Below are positions 17,571 to 25,509 of a DNA stretch of 64,000 nt, one piece after another. Source of the stretch: UBA1450 sp964452355 (lineage in GTDB: Bacteria > Patescibacteriota > Microgenomatia > UBA1406 > GWC2-37-13); the NCBI GenBank assembly GCA_964452355.1, contig CAYVKV010000002.1:1-64000 (forward strand), given 5' to 3'. The stretch's first letter is position 1; the number at the start of each line of letters is the position of its first letter. The notes below the pieces were generated by a model, which was given only the letters and a program-made list of their open reading frames with translations, did no database searches and was not told the origin of the DNA. Made by a program: the position numbers and the translations under genes.

Positions 17571-17873
17571 TTACATTAATCTCTTTACAACAAACTGTCC
17601 ATTTTTAATATTTTTAGCATTTTGAGTAGCTTGTTCTTGAGTAAATGTTCGTGTTTCTTTGGTACCATCTTCAAAAAATACATTTTGAAGATCAGTAGTA
17701 TGTGATGACGCTTCTGTTTTGGAAACATCCAATTCGTCCAAATTCTCTACATAATGTAACGTTTCAGAAAGATCTTTTTGGTACTTTTGAATGTTTTCTT
17801 CGGAAATAGGAAGGTTTGCAAGTTGTGCAATATGAAGGACATCTTCTTTGGAGAGGTCAACTGTTTTGGGCAT
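17571..17873 (-). CDS. gatC: Asp/Glu-tRNA amidotransferase subunit C
   Basis: This small subunit wraps GatA and GatB together. The 100 residues show LSKEDVLHIAQLANLPISEENIQKYQKDL and a C-terminal QEQATQNAKNIKNGQFVVKRLM, the usual family ends. It is the first gene of gatC-gatA-gatB. The start is fixed by TATAAT 6 nt upstream. Confidence 0.92.
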   Translation of the reverse strand: MPKTVDLSKEDVLHIAQLANLPISEENIQKYQKDLSETLHYVENLDELDVSKTEASSHTTDLQNVFFEDGTKETRTFTQEQATQNAKNIKNGQFVVKRLM

Positions 17874-17879
17874 GAAGTA

Positions 17880-17885
17880 ATTATA
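17880..17885 (-). promoter_or_regulatory. gatCAB operon -10 box
   Basis: TATAAT on the minus strand ends 6 nt before the gatC ATG; no Shine-Dalgarno sequence is seen. Confidence 0.55.
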
Positions 17886-17970
17886 ACGTAACAGCGGGTT
17901 ATTTCAATTTATTAATTGGAATAACTTATGGCAAATACCGCATACAAAAGAATTAGCCATGAACAGCTTC

Positions 17971-18585
17971 TCAGCAAAAATATAGTTCCTTTGAGTATGT
18001 ATAAACTCCATCATCAATGTTTGCAACAGCCATTGATACATGAGATTGATCAAATGGAATGTCTGCAAAATTTTCACCTGACATGGTCACTGCAATACCC
18101 GAAGCGTCAATAGCAACAGACATCCCAGCACCATCATCAAATCGAGCTCCATCTTCGACTAATTGTCGAACGCCATCATTATCTTCTTTTACCAAAGACC
18201 CCTCAAATCCGAAATAGCTCGTTTGCGTTTCATAATCAAAATAATGAACTTTACCAGCTTCCGGTACAAACCCAGCTTCATCTCGTCGGAGATTGTGGTT
18301 GATGACAACTCTACCAAATGCTTTTCGTTCTCCGCTTCTTCTCTGAAATATCATGTCTCTCATTATGTATGGAGACGAGTCAGATTGTTGAATTGTTGCA
18401 CGAACACAAACATGTTGACTCAATCGCTGTCCTTTTTGTGGGGTAATATCATAGTCATAATTATGTGCACCATTATGGTGCTTTCCTTCTTCAATAGCAC
18501 GAACAGCCATACAATTAACGCCAGGCATTATTTTAAATACCGTATGGTCATCCCGAACTTGAATACGTTCTTTTGTTTGAATCAT
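17971..18585 (-). CDS. unrecognised 204-residue protein
   Basis: I do not recognise this protein. It is soluble, with no signal peptide or membrane segment, and looks beta-rich with many short charged turns. The C-terminal half has a DDGAGMSVAIDASGIAVTMSGENF stretch and the end reads VANIDDGVYTYSKELYF. It has a normal start and no internal stop, and lies between gatC and a decayed gene fragment on the same strand. Codon usage does not look foreign. With the next gene it forms a small block of orphans. Confidence 0.6.
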   Translation of the reverse strand: MIQTKERIQVRDDHTVFKIMPGVNCMAVRAIEEGKHHNGAHNYDYDITPQKGQRLSQHVCVRATIQQSDSSPYIMRDMIFQRRSGERKAFGRVVINHNLRRDEAGFVPEAGKVHYFDYETQTSYFGFEGSLVKEDNDGVRQLVEDGARFDDGAGMSVAIDASGIAVTMSGENFADIPFDQSHVSMAVANIDDGVYTYSKELYFC

Positions 18586-18642
18586 AGCGAGAATGATTAA
18601 TAATACTCTATTATATTACTATAAGTACATTTTGCAAATCAT

Positions 18643-18770
18643 TTAATAGAGGGGGACAAGTGGCGTCCTTTCTCTTCGTACATTTCTCCCTAAGTCATTT
18701 TCATCGATTTTTACAGCGCCTGCAAAAGATGTTGAACCCCCCCTACTGAAGTTAGGCAAGCTCCACATGA
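18643..18770 (-). pseudogene. 3' remnant of an F420-ligase-like gene
   Basis: Translation of the minus strand gives FAGAVKIDENDLGRNV, followed by a stop at 18643. The intact gene at 19973-20710 has FGGVVIIDANDLGRNV in the same place, and the DNA of this block is clearly alike (for example TCCTAAGTCATTT in both, on the plus strand). The rest of the gene is missing, so this is a decayed second copy. The 283-nt gap 18586-18868 otherwise holds only a 30-codon open frame (18752-18844) that I cannot support. Confidence 0.65.
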
Positions 18771-18868
18771 CAAACGAGATTGAATTTATACATGACCTCA
18801 AATCTTATTTTTCCTGTCTTATCAAACTCATCGTTTAACTCCATCTTCTCCCCGCTATATAATCATAT

Positions 18869-19843
18869 TTAGGACGATGGCATTGGAGTTGAGTTTAAAA
18901 TGGGTTGTTGCTTTGCACGTAATAACAACATGTTTTCAGGTTTATCAGCATATCCCCATTTTTTTCCTTCCCAAACTCTTGAAAGACCTTCAGTTAATGA
19001 AACATTGTCAACTTCTAAAAAATTTCCGCTTATGTGCTGCGGCTCAACATCCCTATGATCACTAATCACCGCATTAAATGGAATCAAACCTCCAAGATAA
19101 GAGGGGGATGTACTCATAGCAGCTTTATGTAATAATACTTTTTCTCGTTCATTCATCAGATTCAAGATGTGTGCAAGGGCATTATTATGGATTCCTTCTG
19201 ATTCTTCTGGTATCGTGCCTAAAGTAAAATTCGAAACATCGTAATGAACAACTTCCAAGCCAGATGGCAAACAATAACGTAATTTTCGTACTGTATGATC
19301 AGCTTGAGAAGGACTACTTTCTGAAGATGATTCGCTAAGTCCTGGCACTCCAGGCAACGAATATATATCCTCTATAGTGACTGAGTCTTTATTTAATCCG
19401 GCAAGGACAAGGTCAAGTGCCACAGTTTCTAATCCAACCTCAGTTTCGTACATGATCATTCCTGAGGATGAACGTCGACCTAAGTATTCGCACATTGCTT
19501 CATTACTCAAATGAGATGTGTTACCTAAAATAATGCGTTTATCTGCTGTCACTAATGTCTTTGGTTGGAAGCTTAATGGCGCAACAAGATCTGATCCAAA
19601 GTAGGGATAAAACATTGAAATTGGTTTTCCAGAAAGTTCCAAAGCATCTTTGCATTTTTGAGCAACTCTATCAGCAAATTCCTTCGATTCCTTTATTCGA
19701 ATTGATCTGGTCGGGCCATCGACTTTATCTGATGAATAATTTTGGATAAACTCAGTTGCTTTCTCCATCGCAGTGCTCAAAAGCATCCGTTCATGGTGAA
19801 GGACTTGTTCAAGATTAGACATTTCTGATATTGATTGGTCCAT
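18869..19843 (-). CDS. unrecognised 324-residue protein
   Basis: No family is recognised. The N-terminal 60 residues look helical. A central block PISMFYPYFGSDLVAPLSFQ near 95-115 followed by TLVTADKRIILGN resembles a Rossmann-type strand-turn-strand, but this is weak. A low-complexity serine/glutamate linker (SESSSESSPSQ) lies near 170-180. There is no signal peptide or membrane helix. It sits upstream of the decayed fragment and downstream of the F420-ligase-like gene on the same strand. Confidence 0.6.
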   Translation of the reverse strand: MDQSISEMSNLEQVLHHERMLLSTAMEKATEFIQNYSSDKVDGPTRSIRIKESKEFADRVAQKCKDALELSGKPISMFYPYFGSDLVAPLSFQPKTLVTADKRIILGNTSHLSNEAMCEYLGRRSSSGMIMYETEVGLETVALDLVLAGLNKDSVTIEDIYSLPGVPGLSESSSESSPSQADHTVRKLRYCLPSGLEVVHYDVSNFTLGTIPEESEGIHNNALAHILNLMNEREKVLLHKAAMSTSPSYLGGLIPFNAVISDHRDVEPQHISGNFLEVDNVSLTEGLSRVWEGKKWGYADKPENMLLLRAKQQPILNSTPMPSS

Positions 19844-19972
19844 AGGGCATTTTCACTTGATTGAACAATAATTAACCTTGATTGATTTTTAATTGATAGG
19901 AAAAAAATATTTGATTATCATTTTAATTTAGAGCGCATGAATAAAGATCATAGCATGTAAATCGTAGATAAT

Positions 19973-20710
19973 TTATACTCCATCTTGAAATAATATAACA
20001 ATCGGAGTTCCCTCTCTCCCTTGCCCCATTGGATTATCTCTCATCACTTCTTCGAAAAATGAATTTGGTTTATCAGTGGTATTTCCAAGTACATTTCTTC
20101 CTAAGTCATTTGCGTCAATGATCACTACTCCGCCAAACATATTATTATCACTAATTTCTGTTTTAATCTTCTCAGCTGCTTTTTGAGGATCTTTTGGTGC
20201 AAGTTTTGCAGAAACATTACTCGGGTAAAGTGAATATGACGTTGGACCATCGATTGCGGCTGCTCGTCTTCCCGCAATATGATAAAAAATTCCCCGCAGA
20301 CCAAAGGGCTTCGTTGCAATAGATACTACTGAAGCAAGAAGTATTCGTGGCAATCCCACCTCCTGTATTGCAAGCTGCATCGTCCATGGACTTCCGAGTC
20401 CAATTCCATGAGGTGTCCTTCTCACATACTTTGAAAGAGTGGTTGCATACCATGAAGGCTTGATGTCTTTAATAAGATAAGATCTTCCTTGAGATATCGC
20501 AACAATTTTTTCAGAGACAATGACGTACCAGTTCTTTTTTGAATTACCAAGAATCTCCGAAATGTGCTTCTGAACACTTGCGGCAATTTTTGCCGCATAA
20601 TTATCACCATTTTTAAAAACCTCTGTTTTTATTGGATATCGAGCATATGACATTCCATCAAGATCGATTTCTATCTGCTTTCCCGGGTTTGGCTTTATTG
20701 TATGTATCAT
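19973..20710 (-). CDS. coenzyme F420-0:glutamate ligase-like (CofE-like) protein
   Basis: The 245 residues follow the CofE/FbiB ligase pattern: a strand with VIVSEKIVAISQGR near 63-76, conserved loops LGSPWTMQLAIQE and IDGPTSYSLYP, then VVIIDANDLGRNVLGNTTDKP near 197-217 and REGTPIVILFQDG at the end. The family adds gamma-linked glutamates to F420-0, but no F420 synthesis genes are seen here, so it may glutamylate another acceptor. It is separated by 22 nt from htpX. A degraded copy of its 3' end lies at 18643-18770. Confidence 0.65.
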   Translation of the reverse strand: MIHTIKPNPGKQIEIDLDGMSYARYPIKTEVFKNGDNYAAKIAASVQKHISEILGNSKKNWYVIVSEKIVAISQGRSYLIKDIKPSWYATTLSKYVRRTPHGIGLGSPWTMQLAIQEVGLPRILLASVVSIATKPFGLRGIFYHIAGRRAAAIDGPTSYSLYPSNVSAKLAPKDPQKAAEKIKTEISDNNMFGGVVIIDANDLGRNVLGNTTDKPNSFFEEVMRDNPMGQGREGTPIVILFQDGV

Positions 20711-20732
20711 TTATATTTTCATGAAATAAAAG

Positions 20733-21620
20733 CTACATATTTCGGAGGATTTCAATTCGTTTTGCAGCTGGAGGATGAGTACTAAACAGATTGGTAAACC
20801 AAGATGCTCGATCACCCTTTTTAAAAGGGTTTGCGAAAAAGAGGTGAGCTGTTGATGATGAAGCCGATTGTACGCCCCGAGGATAGGAATTGATCTTTTC
20901 AAGAGCATTTGCAAGTCCAAGAGGATACCGAGTAAGTAATGCTCCACTTGCGTCAGCAAGGTATTCTCGACGTCGAGACACCGCAAGTTGAATGATTGTT
21001 GCAACAATGGGAGTGATAATCAATGCCGCAACAAGAAGTACCAGTGTGATCGGACTTTTGTTCCGGTCCTTATTGCCACCGCCCCACCAAAAACTGCGCA
21101 TGATCCAGTCGGCTGTAAGTCCAATAGTGCCAACGAGTACCGCGGTCACAGTTGATACCAAAATATCATAGTTTCTGATATGCGAAAGCTCATGAGCAAT
21201 CACACCTTCAAGTTCCGATCGGTTGAGCATTTGAAGCAGTCCGGTAGTCGCACACACCACGCCATGCTTTGGATTTCGACCGGTCGCAAACGCATTTGGT
21301 GACGGATCATCAATCACATATACTTTGGGCATGGGAATTCCTGATGCGATAGCGAGATTCTCAGTGACTGTGTAAAGATCAAAGAACTCTTCCTTTTGAG
21401 CAAGTCTCGCGTGTGTTGTGCTGAGTACTATTTTATCTGAATAGAAATAACTTCCAACACTTGAAGCAAATGCAATCACAAATCCCATAACCGCATACGT
21501 ATTTGCATCTCCGTACGATAAGCCGACAATATAGAAAAAGCCGCTAAAAAGAAGGAGAAAAAGGACAAAGATAAAATAGGTCTTAAAGCGATTATGTGCA
21601 ATTTCTGAATAAATGGTCAT
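20733..21620 (-). CDS. htpX: HtpX-type membrane zinc metalloprotease
   Basis: This is an M48-family membrane protease for quality control of membrane proteins. The 295 residues have two N-terminal membrane helices (about 14-34 and 42-60), the zinc site HELSH (His143, Glu144, His147) in GVIAHELSHIRN, and two further hydrophobic segments around 155-200. The third ligand is the Glu in REYLADASGA. The STHPP end is typical. It is paired with lemA, with an 88-nt gap holding a hairpin. Confidence 0.94.
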   Translation of the reverse strand: MTIYSEIAHNRFKTYFIFVLFLLLFSGFFYIVGLSYGDANTYAVMGFVIAFASSVGSYFYSDKIVLSTTHARLAQKEEFFDLYTVTENLAIASGIPMPKVYVIDDPSPNAFATGRNPKHGVVCATTGLLQMLNRSELEGVIAHELSHIRNYDILVSTVTAVLVGTIGLTADWIMRSFWWGGGNKDRNKSPITLVLLVAALIITPIVATIIQLAVSRRREYLADASGALLTRYPLGLANALEKINSYPRGVQSASSSTAHLFFANPFKKGDRASWFTNLFSTHPPAAKRIEILRNM

Positions 21621-21647
21621 CTGAAAAATGGGAAATAATTTCTAAGT

Positions 21648-21679
21648 GATACTCCCCGACGAGAGAACGTCGGGGTATC
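21648..21679. repeat. hairpin between lemA and htpX
   Basis: CCCCGAC (21654-21660) pairs with GTCGGGG (21669-21675) around an 8-nt loop, and GATA/TATC extends the stem past a small bulge. On the minus strand no T tract follows, so it is not a standard terminator. It may stabilise the lemA mRNA 3' end or set the lemA/htpX ratio. Confidence 0.55.
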
Positions 21680-21708
21680 TTGTGTCATCTCTTAAATAAC
21701 AATGGTCT

Positions 21709-22260
21709 TTAGAACTTCACTTTAACTTCTTTTCGATCTTCTTCACCTGCTTTGAAAAATTCAAAAGCGGTAAATCCAAACATTCCGGCAAAAATATTTG
21801 TGGGGAACATCAGAATCTTGGCGTTAAAGTCGAGCACATTGCTATTGTAAAACTGTCGCGAGTACGCAACCTTGTCCTCAGTATCTGCAAGTTGCTGTTG
21901 GAGATCTTTGAAATTTTCGTTGGCTTTCAGTTCCGGGTAAGCTTCTGATACTGCAAAAAGTGATTTCAAGGCTCCGGTCAACATATTATCAGCTTGTGCT
22001 TTTTCCTGCACACTTTCTGCTGACATCAGTGCTGAGCGCGCTTTGGTCACGTTTTCAAACACTTCCTTTTCATGCTTTGCATAGCCCTTGATGGTTTCAA
22101 CCAAATTGGGAATAAGATCTGCACGACGTTTGAGCTGGACATCAATCCCTGAAAATGCCTCTTGAATGCGTGTTTTCAGTACTACCAGACCATTGTATGT
22201 GGTGATCAGATACATAGCCAAAAGAAGCAATGCACCACCACCAATTAAAAACATATTCAT
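21709..22260 (-). CDS. LemA family protein
   Basis: This 183-residue protein is a LemA-family member: one N-terminal membrane helix (about 3-24), then a helical bundle with NGLVVLKTRIQEAFSGIDVQLKRRADLIPNLVETIKGYAKHE and the C-terminal YNSNVLDFNAKILMFPTNIFAGMFGF. The role is not settled; LemA genes often sit beside htpX as here. It has the only strong Shine-Dalgarno I noticed (AAAGGAGGT, 22278-22270). Confidence 0.93.
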   Translation of the reverse strand: MNMFLIGGGALLLLAMYLITTYNGLVVLKTRIQEAFSGIDVQLKRRADLIPNLVETIKGYAKHEKEVFENVTKARSALMSAESVQEKAQADNMLTGALKSLFAVSEAYPELKANENFKDLQQQLADTEDKVAYSRQFYNSNVLDFNAKILMFPTNIFAGMFGFTAFEFFKAGEEDRKEVKVKF

Positions 22261-22269
22261 CTACGATAC

Positions 22270-22278
22270 ACCTCCTTT
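22270..22278 (-). promoter_or_regulatory. lemA ribosome binding site
   Basis: AAAGGAGGT on the minus strand ends about 9 nt before the lemA ATG. It stands out because most first genes in this window lack such a site. Confidence 0.8.
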
Positions 22279-22290
22279 CTCATAACGGTA

Positions 22291-22325
22291 ATTGTAGCAT
22301 AAAACAGGAATTGCTATGCTACAAT
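22291..22325. promoter_or_regulatory. symmetric divergent promoter of lemA and the LysM gene
   Basis: An 11-bp perfect inverted repeat (22291-22301 and 22315-22325) places the extended -10 sequence TATGCTACAAT on both strands, 13 nt apart. The plus copy lies 7 nt before the LysM ATG; the minus copy lies about 30 nt before the lemA ATG. Opposing polymerases would share this region, or the repeat is also an operator. Confidence 0.6.
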
Positions 22326-22332
22326 AGTTCGT

Positions 22333-22845
22333 ATGGAAAACACTTCAGAACAAACGGGAAATGACCAGAGTGTGTATAAAGAAAAACTAAGAGCTCTTAT
22401 TTCTCAAAATCGTTCCTTCTTTATTACCGGAGTAATCACTCTCATCTTTATTATCTATATTTTTCTTTTGCAGATTGGTGGACACGTAATCGCACAAATG
22501 AAAGATAACATTTTATCGTCTATATCAAATAATTTTAATGGTGTTATCAAACCAACATCACCCGACCTTGCCAATAAAATTACAAACAAATCGATTGATT
22601 ACATCTCACCTTTAAAGCCCTCTTCAGGGGCGCAAATTGATGAGAATGGACAAATCAGTGCTATTTCTTCGGACAAAGTGACCTACACAAAAAATAAATA
22701 TATTGTTGAGCGGGGTGATAGTTTGGCAACAATTGCACAACAAGTTTATGGAGATCGAGATGCTTGGGTCAGAATTGCGAAAGCAAACAATCTTGCAAGT
22801 CCGGATAACATCGAAATCGGTATGGAGCTGGTGATACCGAGGTAA
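22333..22845 (+). CDS. membrane-anchored LysM protein
   Basis: The 170-residue protein has a short cytoplasmic N-terminus, one membrane helix (about 32-53, SFFITGVITLIFIIYIFLLQ), a Ser/Pro-containing linker, and a C-terminal LysM domain (about 122-169: KYIVERGDSLATIAQQVYGDRDAWVRIAKANNL...IGMELVIP). LysM binds N-acetylglucosamine polymers such as peptidoglycan. It is monocistronic and divergent from lemA. The role is probably to tether the membrane to the wall; the exact function is unknown. Confidence 0.9.
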   Translation: MENTSEQTGNDQSVYKEKLRALISQNRSFFITGVITLIFIIYIFLLQIGGHVIAQMKDNILSSISNNFNGVIKPTSPDLANKITNKSIDYISPLKPSSGAQIDENGQISAISSDKVTYTKNKYIVERGDSLATIAQQVYGDRDAWVRIAKANNLASPDNIEIGMELVIPR

Positions 22846-22905
22846 ATTATTAGTTACTAATCTTCTATTTTCTATCTTCAATCGTCAGTCTTCGATTTTT
22901 CATAT

Positions 22906-22911
22906 TATAAT
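22906..22911 (+). promoter_or_regulatory. tRNA-Gly -10 box
   Basis: TATAAT lies 26 nt before the tRNA-Gly 5' end. Confidence 0.45.
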
Positions 22912-22937
22912 GGAGGAAGATTTTAATAGCTTATCTT

Positions 22938-23008
22938 GCGGGATTAGTACACCGGTAGTATGCATCCTTCCCAAGGATGAGAAGCGAGTTCAATTCTCGT
23001 ATCCCGCT
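22938..23008 (+). tRNA. tRNA-Gly (anticodon CCC)
   Basis: The acceptor GCGGGAT pairs with ATCCCGC, the anticodon loop TTCCCAA gives CCC, and the T-arm has GTTCAATTC. The discriminator is T. No CCA is encoded, unlike tRNA-Glu in this window, so CCA must be added by a nucleotidyltransferase. Confidence 0.93.
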
Positions 23009-23064
23009 CACAATACTCAAAAGGATTCTGACCCAGTCATATCATTTTATGATTAATTGGTAAA

Positions 23065-23093
23065 TTGACAGATTTATTCGCTCACATTATTAT
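23065..23093 (+). promoter_or_regulatory. promoter of the GNAT gene
   Basis: Consensus TTGACA (23065-23070), a 17-nt spacer and TATTAT (23088-23093). The ATG follows after 2 nt, which is too close for the usual start point, so a slightly downstream start may be used. Confidence 0.6.
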
Positions 23094-23095
23094 CT

Positions 23096-23551
23096 ATGAC
23101 GCTCAAAATTGTGCAATTCACCCCAAATTTTCAGATTGCTACGAAAAACTTCATTCTAAAAACATGGAAAGATTTCGGTTTTACTTATGTGCCGGAAGAA
23201 GATGCAGACTTGGATGATATCCAAAAATACTATATAGATAGTCGTGGAATGTTCTACATTTTGCGAAATGACACCGAGGTATTCGGTACAATCGGTGTGA
23301 TTGCTAGACCTGAGAATGTGGCTGAATTAACAAGAATGTATGTTGACGTATCTCAGCAAGGTAAGGGTTTTGGAACTCAACTTATTGATACAGTAATTGA
23401 TTTTTCTAAAAAGTCAGGACTTTGTAAGATTGAACTCAATACGAATAAAATTTTCCAGAAGGCACATCGCTTATATCAACATAAAGGATTTCAAATCACG
23501 AAAGAAGATAGTGAAGATTATTGGATGGAAAAGCTTTTAAACGAAACATGA
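23096..23551 (+). CDS. GNAT family N-acetyltransferase
   Basis: The 151 residues fit the GNAT fold. The acetyl-CoA pyrophosphate loop is visible as VSQQGKGFGTQL near 84-95 and preceded by LTRMYVD; the C-terminal KAHRLYQHKGFQ matches the family end. The substrate is not predictable. It stands alone after tRNA-Gly. The start may be a little downstream given the promoter position. The 142 nt after it (23552-23693) shows nothing I can name. Confidence 0.85.
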   Translation: MTLKIVQFTPNFQIATKNFILKTWKDFGFTYVPEEDADLDDIQKYYIDSRGMFYILRNDTEVFGTIGVIARPENVAELTRMYVDVSQQGKGFGTQLIDTVIDFSKKSGLCKIELNTNKIFQKAHRLYQHKGFQITKEDSEDYWMEKLLNET

Positions 23552-23681
23552 TCATATTCATTCATCATGTATCGAAAATACTATTGAAAAATGGATTGGT
23601 TTTAAGATAAATATGATTTACTTTTTTGTCTTAGCTACATGAATAAGAATAATGTATGTAATTAACCACATATAAATGTGC

Positions 23682-23687
23682 TAGAAT
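23682..23687 (+). promoter_or_regulatory. -10 box of the decayed Bro-N gene
   Basis: TAGAAT lies 6 nt before the ATG at 23694, the same spacing as active genes here. Confidence 0.35.
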
Positions 23688-23693
23688 CATATC

Positions 23694-24020
23694 ATGACAA
23701 AAACAACTAAAATAGCAATTTTCGAGGGTAAAGGAATTCGTCGCCACAGGAATGACACAGAGGAAAAGTAGTATTTTTCTGTAGTAGATGTGATTGCTGT
23801 ACTAGCTCAAACTTCTCGACCAAGGAAATATTGGGATGATTTAAAAAGAAGGTTAATCCTAGAAGGAAGTGAGTTGTCCGAAAAAATCGGACAACTGAAA
23901 ATGCAAGCCTCTGACGGTAAATTTTATTTAACTGATGTAGCTGATACAGAAGTGGTGTTACGTATAATCCAAAGTGTTCCTTCCCCTAAAACAGAACCGT
24001 TCAAATGTTGCAAGGATAGT
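23694..24020 (+). pseudogene. Bro-N domain (phage antirepressor-like) gene, broken
   Basis: From the ATG at 23694 the frame reads KIAIFEGKGIRRHRND, then a TAG at 23769, and continues in frame as YFSVVDVIAVLAQTSRPRKYW, GQLKM and ADTEVVLRIIQSVPSPKTEPFK. This is the Bro-N domain common in phage antirepressors and CPR genomes. Homology stops near 24005, where the end of the EamA gene begins on the other strand; the C-terminal half is gone. One internal stop plus 3' truncation means a pseudogene. No recoding of TAG is suspected. Confidence 0.8.
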
Positions 24021-24023
24021 TTC

Positions 24024-24881
24024 TCACTCCTCAAACTTCGCAGCAATGGCAAGTCCCACCAAAATTAGTGCTCCTCCGATATACTGAGCAACTGTCGGAA
24101 TCTCTCGATAAAACAGGAAGCCAACAATGAGCGCAAACACTATCTCTGATAGAAGAATGAGGCTAGCATACTGTGCTTGAACATATTTGTAACCATAGAC
24201 AGTTCCATAGAATGCAACTACAAAAATTGCCGAAAATCCAATCAATGCATACCAAGTAGACACTGGAACAGTAATTACTATCGTCTCTCCACTCATTAGA
24301 AGTAATACTGCACTTAAAATAAAAGCAATAAGATAGGCGTATAAATTTACTTGGGCAATAGAGTATTTATCACTCAGATTTTTACTTGCGCAAGATGACG
24401 TGCCAAAAGACAACCCCGATACTAGTGCCGCAAAAGCACCAAGAACTTGAATAGTTCCAAAATCCCCCGCGTACAAAACAACCAATCCTATGGCTGCAAG
24501 CACAAGACTAATCATTTTGATTTTGTTTAATTTCTCTTTAAGAATAAAGTACCCATACAGATAGTTAGAAAGCAAACTACCAGCGTAGAAAATAAAGAGG
24601 GATAGACCTAGTGCCAAATGACTAACGGCATAGATGAATACCGCAAAATCTAATACGACTAAGACTCCTCGAAATATGATGAGTGGAATATCTTTTTTAG
24701 CTGTTTTGGTAAGAGATTTGCTAAATAGCCCTATTGCAACAAACCCCGCAGTCATAAGGAGTGTGCGTACCGTAAGCTGATAAAAGGTGCCAACATCTTG
24801 TGAAATAAACCGTATAAAAACTCCAGCAAAAGAAAAACTTAAAGCAGATATAAGAAGAACGATTATACCTTTGTTGTGCAT
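24024..24881 (-). CDS. EamA/DMT family transporter
   Basis: This 285-residue protein is almost all hydrophobic, with ten predicted membrane helices in two EamA repeats (about 5-135 and 147-280). Typical signs are SFAGVFIRF in helix 1 and ILLSEIVFALIVGFLFYREIPTVAQYIGGALILVGL in the second repeat. The substrate is unknown; the family exports metabolites and amino acids. The TAAAAT box 6 nt upstream supports the start. Its 3' end abuts the Bro-N remnant. Confidence 0.88.
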   Translation of the reverse strand: MHNKGIIVLLISALSFSFAGVFIRFISQDVGTFYQLTVRTLLMTAGFVAIGLFSKSLTKTAKKDIPLIIFRGVLVVLDFAVFIYAVSHLALGLSLFIFYAGSLLSNYLYGYFILKEKLNKIKMISLVLAAIGLVVLYAGDFGTIQVLGAFAALVSGLSFGTSSCASKNLSDKYSIAQVNLYAYLIAFILSAVLLLMSGETIVITVPVSTWYALIGFSAIFVVAFYGTVYGYKYVQAQYASLILLSEIVFALIVGFLFYREIPTVAQYIGGALILVGLAIAAKFEE

Positions 24882-24887
24882 GGAGTG

Positions 24888-24893
24888 ATTTTA
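24888..24893 (-). promoter_or_regulatory. EamA gene -10 box
   Basis: TAAAAT on the minus strand ends 6 nt before the ATG at 24881. Confidence 0.4.
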
Positions 24894-25421
24894 TCACAAA
24901 GCCTGATTGGTAACCGCGTAATTCTTCCCATACCTCGTCACCGTGCCATTTGCCCCACTCCCATTGCAGGTTTCATCTCTTGCAAATTCAATTTCTTCAT
25001 CAGTTGGATTTTCCAACGTTGCAGATAGTGCATATATCTGACCTCCACTACAGAGATAAATCATATACCCTGGATTTTGAACAGGATCATCAATAAGCGG
25101 TACCTTCAAGTACCCTTGCGTCTGCAAAACCCGGGTTACCGCTAAAGGATATGATCCTCCATTTTCAAATCCGAGCCAACCAACTCCATTTCCACCCGAT
25201 CCTCCTCCAGCCACTCTATATGTATTGTTATCTGCATAATATTGCTCCAAAGCGATCTGAATTTGCTTCAAATCATCTTGTCGTTTTGCATCACGAGAGT
25301 TGCGCATTACATTGCTATAACTCCCAATGCCCGCGGTCAGAAGAATGCCAATTATTCCGATAACTCCAAGGAGCTCAACAAGGGTAAAGCCACGATCTCC
25401 TCTACACTTATATGTATTCAT
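24894..25421 (-). CDS. type IV pilin / pseudopilin-like protein
   Basis: The 175-residue precursor has a short basic leader ending in GFTLVELLGVIGIIGILLTAGI (about 11-32), the prepilin-peptidase site and N-terminal membrane helix of type IV pilins. RDAKRQDDLKQIQIALEQYYADNN follows, typical of pseudopilin helices. The C-terminal domain has two cysteines (near 130 and 156). In CPR such pilins are thought to serve attachment to hosts or DNA uptake. It is a lone gene, without assembly genes in the window. Confidence 0.88.
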   Translation of the reverse strand: MNTYKCRGDRGFTLVELLGVIGIIGILLTAGIGSYSNVMRNSRDAKRQDDLKQIQIALEQYYADNNTYRVAGGGSGGNGVGWLGFENGGSYPLAVTRVLQTQGYLKVPLIDDPVQNPGYMIYLCSGGQIYALSATLENPTDEEIEFARDETCNGSGANGTVTRYGKNYAVTNQAL

Positions 25422-25498
25422 ATTTGTTCATATACTCATGATATCAAATGAGAGAAAAATTGTCCGAAAATTGCAGACAACCCTTATCTTAATATCAG

Positions 25499-25504
25499 TA
25501 TAAT
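25499..25504 (+). promoter_or_regulatory. GH18 gene -10 box
   Basis: TATAAT ends 5 nt before the ATG at 25510. Confidence 0.55.
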
Positions 25505-25509
25505 GAAGT

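Noticed and set aside
18752..18844. 30-codon open frame on the minus strand
   Set aside because: Too short, no recognisable family, and located in decayed sequence; cannot be supported.
23769..23771. TAG read as an amino acid (code change)
   Set aside because: Other genes use normal stops, TGA is a stop in several overlaps, and the Bro-N gene is also truncated at its 3' end, so decay is simpler.
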